Assembly: GCF_002205845.1 (NCBI RefSeq)
Contig: NZ_NISI01000003.1
Location: forward strand, 62,001 to 126,000
Direction: 5' to 3'
DNA: 64,000 bases
From: Roseateles puraquae
GTDB taxonomy: Bacteria; Pseudomonadota; Gammaproteobacteria; Burkholderiales; Burkholderiaceae_C
Position 1 is the first letter of the stretch. Each line of letters opens with the position of its first letter. This document shows positions 58,021 through 64,000 of the stretch, piece after piece. Position numbers and translations under genes: made by a program. The notes beneath the pieces are model-generated. The model was not told the origin of the DNA, did no database searches, and saw nothing but the letters and a program-made list of their open reading frames with translations.

Positions 58021-60381
58021 TCAGGGGCGCAAGGCCAGCCGGTGCACCGTCTCTCCAGGCAGGAAGGGCAAGGGTTCGCCGGCCAGCCATGCGGCGTGAT
58101 CGCCCCGGTAGAACGGCGACATCGGATGCCCGCTCTGCCCGCCCGGAATGACCAGGATGCCGCGCTCTTCATGCCCCGGGGAGACCACCATGCGCTCGCT
58201 CTGGCCGTGGCCATGGTTGTGCACCCGTGGCATGTGGCTGTCGCCCGCCATGCCCTGCGAGGCCTGATCCAGCCAGCCGGACAAGGCGGGCACCGCCAGG
58301 CTCAGCGGGTGGCGCATGCTGGTCGGGTTGTCGGCGCCCCAGGTCGCGGCGGCCAGGCTGCCGTACTTGCGCAGCAGCTCCTGGCGGCTGTCCAGCACGG
58401 CGCGCTGCAGCAACTCGGGCCAGGTCTTGAATGCAGCCGGCAGCGTGTCAGGCCGCGCCGCCTGGATCAAGGCCCAGCCGGGGTTCTCGGGCACCATCTT
58501 CAGGTCGCTGAGCTTCAGGCCCTGCGCTTCGAGCATGCCGGCCAAGGGTGCGAAGAGGGACTTCAGCGCCTGCAGCCGGAAGCTGCGCAGCAGCAGGTAG
58601 CCCACCGCGTCTGGCCGCGCGGCGTCCGAGCTCTTCTCGATCTCGGCGCGGTAGTCGGCCAGGCCGTGCGCCGCCACGAACTCGGGCGTCAGCACGCGGG
58701 TGAGCAGCAGCTCGCGCCAGCGCTGGTGGAAGAGCGCGCGGTGATCGAGCTGGATGGCGTGAAGCCCGGCTTCGTCCAGGCGCTCCTGCGCCCGCAACGC
58801 ATCGCGGATCTGCTGACCGCGCGCGCCCACGTCCCAACCGCCGTTGCCCATCAGCTTCATGGCCGCGCCGCCCACCATGCGCGAGTTGGCCGTCCAGAGC
58901 CGGCCATCGGCCGGGTCGACGATGCGGGGCTGCTCGGCGGCAGGCAGATAGCCCTGCCAGCGCGAGCGACCGTCGCTCCAGTCCTGCGGCAGGTCCATGT
59001 CGTCGGTGCCCACGCGCCGCGGCATCGCGCCGATGACCGTCCAGGCGATGCGCCCGGTCTCGTCTGCCACCAGCAGGTTCTGCGCCGGCATGCCCGCGCC
59101 GGCCGCCAGTTGCACGGCGTCATCCACGGTCACCGCGGTTTCCATGTGCATCAGGCGCAGGTTCATGCCCTCGCGGTCGTGGGCCACCCAGCGCAGCGCA
59201 TAGGCCTCGCCCGCAGGCGCCTTCTGCGGCAGCACCGGCCCCCATTCGCTTTCGAGCACGACGTGGTCCACAGGCGCCTCACCCGCCACCTCGATGCGCT
59301 CGACCGCACGCTGCAGCGGTTTCTCGACACTGCCCGAGCGGTAGTGCGTGCCCGCGGCATTGAGCTTCAGGCGCACGACGTCGGCCCAGTCGGACGTGGT
59401 GTTGGTGAAGCCCCAGGCCACGTGGCCGTTGCTGCCGACCACCAGCAGCGGCGCCCCCGGCAGCGTCACGCCCGCCACGTCGTGGCTGCCGGCGGCGTCC
59501 TTCCAGCGCATGCGCGCCTTGAACCAGGTGCCGGGCGCCCGCAGGCCCAGGTGCATGTCGTCGGCCACGATGGCGCGGTTGTCGCTGCCATGCGCGGCAG
59601 CGACGGCGAAGTTGTTGCTGCCGATGTCGCGGGCATCACGCAGCTGGCAGTCGCTGCAGGCGGTGCGCGTGGTGCGCAGCGCGTCGGGCAGCGGGCTGGC
59701 CGGCACGGGTACGGCCGTCATGCGGCTGTCGTCCATGGCGGCCTGCCAGTCGGCGCTGTGCTGGGTCAGGAAGGCATACCAATCGGCGGGCACGGCGTCG
59801 TGCAACACCCCCATCGCGATGTCGTCCCGCCCCTGGGCGCCTTGCAGGTCCAGGTACATGCCATAGGCCACCAGCACGGTGTCGGCGGCCACCCAGGGCT
59901 GGGGTTGCTGGCGCAGCAGCAGGTATTCCGGTGGCCGGGCCGACAGCGCGGCCAAGCCCGCATTCACGCCGTTCACATAGGCGTCGAGCAAGGCGCGCTC
60001 GTCGGCCGGCAGGCCGGCAATGCCTTGTTCCGCGCGGTGGCGGAAGCGATGCGTGCGCCGCGCCTTGTCCAGCGGCAGCGCCTTCGGGCCGACCAGCGCT
60101 GACAGCTCGCCCGCGGCATTGCGGCGCATCAGGTCCATCTGGAAGAAGCGCTCCTGCGCATGCACATAGCCCAGCGCCCGCGCGACATCGAGGCGGTTCT
60201 CGGCCGTGACCGTGACGTAGCCGCGCGCGTCGCGCTGCACCTCGGCCGGCGCGCTGAGCGCGGCCAGGGCGCGGTCACCGTCCAGCGGCGCCAGGCTGGC
60301 GCGCAGCAGCAGCCACAGCGCCAGGGCCAGCAGCAGGACGAGCAGCAGCAGGCCACCCAGGATGCGTTTGAGCCAGGTCAT
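58021..60381 (-). CDS. Penicillin acylase family Ntn-hydrolase
   Basis: Peptidase family S45 protein of 786 residues. An N-terminal hydrophobic helix (about 8-28) serves as signal or anchor. The precursor would be cut before the catalytic Ser of GSNNFAV (near residue 258), giving alpha and beta subunits; GYVHAQERFFQMDLMRR upstream and VGSNGHVAWGFTN downstream are family landmarks. Members hydrolyse beta-lactam side chains, acyl-homoserine lactones or other amides, so quorum quenching is one possibility, but the substrate cannot be read. It is translationally coupled to the preceding SDR gene. Confidence 0.88.
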   Translation of the reverse strand: MTWLKRILGGLLLLVLLLALALWLLLRASLAPLDGDRALAALSAPAEVQRDARGYVTVTAENRLDVARALGYVHAQERFFQMDLMRRNAAGELSALVGPKALPLDKARRTHRFRHRAEQGIAGLPADERALLDAYVNGVNAGLAALSARPPEYLLLRQQPQPWVAADTVLVAYGMYLDLQGAQGRDDIAMGVLHDAVPADWYAFLTQHSADWQAAMDDSRMTAVPVPASPLPDALRTTRTACSDCQLRDARDIGSNNFAVAAAHGSDNRAIVADDMHLGLRAPGTWFKARMRWKDAAGSHDVAGVTLPGAPLLVVGSNGHVAWGFTNTTSDWADVVRLKLNAAGTHYRSGSVEKPLQRAVERIEVAGEAPVDHVVLESEWGPVLPQKAPAGEAYALRWVAHDREGMNLRLMHMETAVTVDDAVQLAAGAGMPAQNLLVADETGRIAWTVIGAMPRRVGTDDMDLPQDWSDGRSRWQGYLPAAEQPRIVDPADGRLWTANSRMVGGAAMKLMGNGGWDVGARGQQIRDALRAQERLDEAGLHAIQLDHRALFHQRWRELLLTRVLTPEFVAAHGLADYRAEIEKSSDAARPDAVGYLLLRSFRLQALKSLFAPLAGMLEAQGLKLSDLKMVPENPGWALIQAARPDTLPAAFKTWPELLQRAVLDSRQELLRKYGSLAAATWGADNPTSMRHPLSLAVPALSGWLDQASQGMAGDSHMPRVHNHGHGQSERMVVSPGHEERGILVIPGGQSGHPMSPFYRGDHAAWLAGEPLPFLPGETVHRLALRP

Positions 60382-61169
60382 CAGAAGGTCCCGGGATAGC
60401 TGCCGCCGTCCAGCAGGATGTTCTGGCCGGTCAGGTAGCTGGCCTGCGCACTGCAGAGCATGGCGCAGACCGCACCGAACTCGGCAGCAGTGCCGAAGCG
60501 CTGAGCGGGGATGGCCGCGCGGCGACGGGCTGCCACTTCATCGACGGGCTGCCCCGTCTTGGCGGCACCCGCGGCCATGGTCTTCTTCAGGCGGTCGGTG
60601 TCGAAGGCGCCGGGCAGCAGGTTGTTGAGGGTCACGTTGGCCCCGGCCAGTCGCGGCTGGCGCGCGAGGCCGGCGACAAAGCCGGTCAGGCCCGAGCGCG
60701 CCCCATTGGACAGGCCAAGCACATCGATCGGGGCCTTGACCGCACCCGAGGTGATGTTGACGATGCGGCCGAAGCCGCGCGCCGCCATGCCGTCCACGGT
60801 CGCCTTGATCAGCTCGATGGGCGTGAGCATGTTCGCCTCAAGTGCCGCCAGCCACTGCTCGCGGCCCCAGTCGCGGAAGTCGCCCGGCGGCGGGCCGCCC
60901 GCGTTGTTGACCAGGATGTCCACCTGCGGGCAGGCCGCCAGCGCCGCGGCGCGCCCTTCGGGTGTGGCGATGTCGCCCACCACGGCACGCACCTCCACGG
61001 CTGGGTTCAAGGCCCGCAGCGCCGCCGCCGTGGCCAGCAGATCCGTCTCGCCCCGCGCGGTGATGACGACATTCACGCCCTCACCCACCAGCGCCTCGGC
61101 GCACCCGCGCCCCAAGCCCTTGCTCGCCGCGCACACCAGCGCCCAGCGCCCCGTCAATCCAAGATCCAT
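60381..61169 (-). CDS. Atypical SDR lacking the YxxxK catalytic pair
   Basis: SDR-fold protein of 262 residues. The cofactor motif ASKGLGRG (residues 15-22) and NNAGGPPPG are conserved, and S141 matches the catalytic Ser. At the positions where Tyr and Lys are expected, thirteen and seventeen residues later, the sequence has S154 and R158 (SNGAR). Proteins of this LSNGAR type form a known but little-studied SDR subgroup. Standard dehydrogenase chemistry is doubtful. GGAGC lies before the chosen ATG. The stop overlaps the penicillin acylase start by one base (TGATG). Confidence 0.83.
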   Translation of the reverse strand: MDLGLTGRWALVCAASKGLGRGCAEALVGEGVNVVITARGETDLLATAAALRALNPAVEVRAVVGDIATPEGRAAALAACPQVDILVNNAGGPPPGDFRDWGREQWLAALEANMLTPIELIKATVDGMAARGFGRIVNITSGAVKAPIDVLGLSNGARSGLTGFVAGLARQPRLAGANVTLNNLLPGAFDTDRLKKTMAAGAAKTGQPVDEVAARRRAAIPAQRFGTAAEFGAVCAMLCSAQASYLTGQNILLDGGSYPGTF

Positions 61170-61271
61170 CGCAAGCTCCAACAAAAATGCGGCCGTGCCA
61201 GGCACGCCGCATCATCGCGCGAGTTCAACACCCGCCCCATCGCAACAACCGCAGCGCGCTTGGCGCCGCTG

Positions 61272-61333
61272 CCCCTCAAGCGGCTTGCGCGGATCCGGCT
61301 CCGCCGGTCCGCCGCAAGCGCCCCCTTGAGGGG
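61272..61333. repeat. REP-like long palindrome
   Basis: A nested inverted repeat: CCCCTCAAG (61272-61280) with CTTGAGGGG (61325-61333), GCTTGCG (61283-61289) with CGCAAGC (61313-61319), and GGATCCGG (61291-61298) with CCGGTCC (61304-61310). It lies 30 bases after the livK-type gene end. I recall this type as dispersed in Burkholderiales genomes. It may also act as a transcription terminator or mRNA stabiliser for the upstream gene. Confidence 0.7.
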
Positions 61334-61363
61334 GCGGCCGTCAGGCCGTAGGGGGTGGGCTGA

Positions 61364-62479
61364 TCACCTCCAGAACTTGCCATCGGGCCCGACGATGGAC
61401 ACGTCGGTGAACTCCAGGCCGTTGTGGTCCTTCTCGCCGTAGTGCACCTGCAGGCCGCCGAGGTCCACGCGCGCGGTCTCCAGCGCCTTGGTGAAGCCCT
61501 CGCGGGTGATCTCCTTGCCGTTGGTGCGCTTGAGCGTCTCCACCACCAGCTTGGCGGCGGCAAAGCCTTCAAGCTGGGCGGGCGTCAGCTCGGCCCGGCC
61601 GGCGGCCTTGGCCAGGCCCAGGGCCTCACGCACCAGTGGGTTGGCGGTGGAGCGCTCGTAGGGGAAGAGCTGCGTGACGATGGTGCCGCGCGCGTTCTCG
61701 CCAAGCTGCTTCACGAAGTCGCTCGACGCGTTGTTGGACAGCGTCGCGACATGCGCGGTGGAGCCGGCGGCGCGCAGGGCGTTGATGCCCTCGACGACGG
61801 CGTAGGCCGGGCCGATCAGCACGACGGCCTCGATGCCTGCCTTGGCAATGGCCTGCATCGTGGGGCCGAGATCCGGCTTGTTGCGGTCGTAGCGCAGGTG
61901 CGAGAGCGCCCGCAGCTTCGCCTCGTCCAGCCCCTTGATGGCGCCCTTGCCGGCGTCGTTGCCGAACTCGTCATTGACCTGGACGATGTTGATGCGCTTC
62001 ACGCCGATGCCGGCCAGGTGCTTGACGGCCCGTTCGGCTTCCTTCTCGTAGCTGGCGCGCAGGTGGAAGACCCAGGGCTGCACCGGGTCGCGCAGGCTGG
62101 CCGCGCCGGTGGCCGGGGCGATCAGCGGCAGCTTGTTCTCCTTGAGGGCCGGCAACATGGCCTCGGTCGGGCCGGTGCCGCGGCTGAGGATCAGGGCCAG
62201 CACGCCTTGCGATGCCAGTGCCTTGGCGCCTGCCACGGCCAGCGCAGGTTGGTACTTGTCGTCCTGGGTCACCAGCTCGATGGTCTGGCCCTTGATGCCG
62301 CCCTGGGCATTGATGGCGTCGAAATAGAGCTTGGCGCCGTCGGCGCTCTCCTGCACGAGACCGGCCACCGGGCCCGAGAAGCCGGCCACCATGCCAATGC
62401 GCAAAGAGCCCTGAGCCCAGGCGCCACTCGAACCGATGCAGGCAGCGAACAATGCCGCCAGGCCAACCCAACGCTTCAC
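61364..62479 (-). CDS. LivK-type ABC transporter substrate-binding protein
   Basis: Periplasmic binding protein of 371 residues for branched-chain amino acids or related ligands (Peripla_BP_6 fold). A signal peptide (MKRWVGLAALFAACIGSSGAWAQ in part, cut near residue 22) precedes LRIGMVAGFSGPVAGLVQESADGAKLYFD and GGIKGQTIELVTQDD, typical of the family. Expanded LivK families in Burkholderiales bind many ligands including aromatic acids, so the ligand is open. No permease or ATPase genes are adjacent. Its leader of up to 190 bases is highly structured and includes a terminator-like hairpin. Confidence 0.9.
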   Translation of the reverse strand: MKRWVGLAALFAACIGSSGAWAQGSLRIGMVAGFSGPVAGLVQESADGAKLYFDAINAQGGIKGQTIELVTQDDKYQPALAVAGAKALASQGVLALILSRGTGPTEAMLPALKENKLPLIAPATGAASLRDPVQPWVFHLRASYEKEAERAVKHLAGIGVKRINIVQVNDEFGNDAGKGAIKGLDEAKLRALSHLRYDRNKPDLGPTMQAIAKAGIEAVVLIGPAYAVVEGINALRAAGSTAHVATLSNNASSDFVKQLGENARGTIVTQLFPYERSTANPLVREALGLAKAAGRAELTPAQLEGFAAAKLVVETLKRTNGKEITREGFTKALETARVDLGGLQVHYGEKDHNGLEFTDVSIVGPDGKFWR

Positions 62480-62570
62480 TGTTTTTCTCCAGACCTAGCG
62501 CCCCACGGCGCGTTACAGGCGGCGGATTGTGGGGCCAGCCCCCCGGGCCTCGGGGGGGCTTGATCCCCGG

Positions 62571-62591
62571 GAAAAACCCGGCCCACCGGGT
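62571..62591 (-). terminator. Terminator-like hairpin in the livK-type leader
   Basis: On the minus strand ACCCGG (complement of 62586-62591) pairs with CCGGGT (complement of 62576-62581), loop TGGG, directly followed by TTTTC. It lies 97 bases upstream of the start codon in the same direction, so it would act as an attenuator if the promoter lies farther upstream. A second GC-rich hairpin (62537-62560) follows. Confidence 0.45.
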
Positions 62592-62671
62592 GTCTGAATG
62601 CGCATTTCCACCGCTTTTCACGGCCCTACACTCCGGCGGCGCACCCGCACGATCTGAGCGCTAGGCAAGCC

Positions 62672-64000
62672 ATGCCCCAGCAACCCCTGCAGTCGACCGC
62701 CATCGCCGTGCCCCCTGTGGCCAGTCACCGTTTTGGCTGGCAGCGCAATTCCCTGACGTTCGCCGTGGTGCTGGCCCTGCTGCTCGGCCTGCTGCTGCCC
62801 ACCACCGCCGTGTTGCTCTACGACGGGCAGAAGACGCGCGCCACCGCCATGGAGGACCTCAAGCGCGACCTCACCCGGGCGACCGAGGTGATGGCGCTGT
62901 CGCTGGCCGAGCCGGTCTGGCAGGTGTCACCCGACCTGGCCGATCCCATGGTCAAGGCGCAGATGGACGACCCGCGCTTCGTGTCGGTGCAGGTCACCGA
63001 GCCGGCGTCGTCCGCGCCATTTCTGTCGCAGCAGCGACTCGGCGACCCGGCAGACGCCGACCTCGTGCTCAGCCAGACCCGCCCCATCCAGCGTGACGGC
63101 CGCGAGATTGCCCAGCTCACCGTGCGCATGAGCGCTGCACCGCTGCTGCAGGCCAAGCAGGCCGAGGTGTGGCGCACCGTCTGGCGCAGCGGCCTGACGC
63201 TGACGCTGTCGCTCGTGCTGATGCTCTGGGTGCTGCAGCGCTATGTGCTGCGCCCGATGACCGAGCTGACCGGCGCGGCCGAGGCGCTGGCCGCGGGTCG
63301 TCTCGAACAGCCGTTGCGGGTGGGCGGCGCCGACGAGATCGCCCGCGTGGGGGTGGCCATGGAGCGCATGCGCCAGGCGCTGCTGTCGGCCTTCGAAGCC
63401 CTGCGCCAGCACAACCTGAACCTGGAAGAGACCGTCAACCAGCGCACCGCCGAACTCACCGCCAGCAATGCCGAACTGCACGAGGCACTCGATACGCTGC
63501 AGAAGGCGCAGCGCGAACTGGTGGAGTCTGAGAAGCTGGCGTCGCTGGGCCGCCTGGTGGCCGGCGTGGCTCACGAGCTGAACACGCCGCTGGGCAATGC
63601 GCTGACCGTGGTCTCGGCCCTGGACGACCGCTACAAGCAGCTGGAGGCCATGCTCAGCGGCGCGGCGCAACTGCGCCGCAGCACGCTGGAGGAGCTCGCG
63701 CGCGATACGCGGCGCGGCCAGGACATCCTGCAGCGCAATGTGCAAAAGGCCGCCGACCTGGTGCGCGACTTCAAGCAGGTGGCCATTGACCAGACCGCCG
63801 ACCTGCGCCGCGACTTCGAGCTGGCCAAGGTGGTGGAGGACGTGCTCGTGATGGTGGAGCCGAGCTTCAAGCACACGCCCTACACCATCGACACCGACCT
63901 GTGCCGCGGCGTGATGATGAACAGCTACCCCGGCGCCCTCGGCCAGGTGCTGACCAACCTGCTGATGAACGCCCTGCTGCATGCCTTCGAGGGGCGTGCC
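62672..64000 (+). CDS. Membrane sensor histidine kinase (partial, C-terminus cut)
   Basis: Open to the end of the window; 443 residues are visible. Residues about 28-50 and 170-190 are membrane helices flanking a periplasmic sensor region of about 120 residues. A HAMP domain (LRPMTELTGAAEALAAGRL) and a coiled coil follow, then the H-box GVAHELNTPLGNAL with the phospho-accepting His, and the beginning of the ATPase domain with the N-box LTNLLMNALLHAF. The HELNTP type is common in Burkholderiales sensor kinases. Start MPQQPLQS has a weak AGGCA site. It is divergent from the livK-type gene. Confidence 0.9.
   Translation, partial: MPQQPLQSTAIAVPPVASHRFGWQRNSLTFAVVLALLLGLLLPTTAVLLYDGQKTRATAMEDLKRDLTRATEVMALSLAEPVWQVSPDLADPMVKAQMDDPRFVSVQVTEPASSAPFLSQQRLGDPADADLVLSQTRPIQRDGREIAQLTVRMSAAPLLQAKQAEVWRTVWRSGLTLTLSLVLMLWVLQRYVLRPMTELTGAAEALAAGRLEQPLRVGGADEIARVGVAMERMRQALLSAFEALRQHNLNLEETVNQRTAELTASNAELHEALDTLQKAQRELVESEKLASLGRLVAGVAHELNTPLGNALTVVSALDDRYKQLEAMLSGAAQLRRSTLEELARDTRRGQDILQRNVQKAADLVRDFKQVAIDQTADLRRDFELAKVVEDVLVMVEPSFKHTPYTIDTDLCRGVMMNSYPGALGQVLTNLLMNALLHAFEGRA

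Overview
The window is dense, high-GC DNA with about 60 genes and short intergenic gaps. Gene content points to a betaproteobacterium of the order Burkholderiales, probably near Roseateles, Mitsuaria or Rubrivivax. Pointers are the sbp-cysTWA-cysB sulfate locus, the orn / M48 protease / pterin dehydratase / rsgA block, DUF3563 and DUF6502 proteins, a PEP-CTERM protein, and a Burkholderiales-type palindromic repeat near 61.3 kb. I found no rRNA, tRNA, CRISPR array, prophage or insertion sequence. Base and codon use look uniform, so this reads as ordinary chromosome rather than a genomic island. GC content was judged by eye, not computed.

Layout. 0-5 kb: the first codons of an MFS transporter, then an envelope/stress cluster (secreted C-x10-C repeat protein, two BON-domain proteins, a ferritin-like protein, a small membrane protein), a NarL-type response regulator, a DUF3563 microprotein and a DedA-rhodanese fusion. 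6-14 kb: sulfate assimilation, with sbp, cysT, cysW, cysA, a Mop/TOBE protein, an RBBP9-like hydrolase, a Tat-exported dienelactone hydrolase, cysB and a second sbp. 14-26 kb: a PEP-CTERM protein with a Tat/lipobox intradiol-dioxygenase-like protein, a DUF1800/DUF1501 pair, a WrbA-like flavoprotein and pirin with a divergent LysR regulator, gluQ, a tandem FKBP isomerase and a large TonB-dependent receptor preceded by 19-bp repeats.

26-32 kb: DUF6502 protein, a GGDEF-EAL protein, a CheY-like receiver, CheD and a PilZ protein (c-di-GMP and chemotaxis accessories), then a ParD-like protein in an operon with methionine aminopeptidase under an operator-like repeat. 32-37.3 kb: a three-gene condensin operon of MukBEF/Mks type without a visible MksG/JetD nuclease, followed by a thioesterase. 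37-47 kb: LigB-type dioxygenase, CapA-like protein, a membrane protein, a Ser/Thr kinase with TPR-like domain convergent with an ECF43-like sigma factor, a hydratase, a CSD-DUF1294 protein, LysR with a divergent NAD(P)-binding protein, and a GNAT enzyme.

47-64 kb: an RhlE-type helicase with an arginine-rich repeat tail and long leader, DUF2087 protein, fused PabB-PabC, orn, M48 protease, pterin dehydratase, rsgA, DUF3047 lipoprotein, small membrane protein, SDR, CsgG-like lipoprotein-family member with SH3 domain, penicillin acylase family protein coupled to an atypical SDR, a LivK-type binding protein and a sensor kinase cut by the window end.

The strongest candidates for under-described biology are the kinase/ECF sigma pair (40.6-44.0 kb), the MksFEB-type operon without nuclease (32.5-37.3 kb), the ParD-like/MetAP operon with its operator and probable leaderless start (31.0-32.1 kb), and the repeats upstream of the TonB receptor (22.6-22.9 kb).
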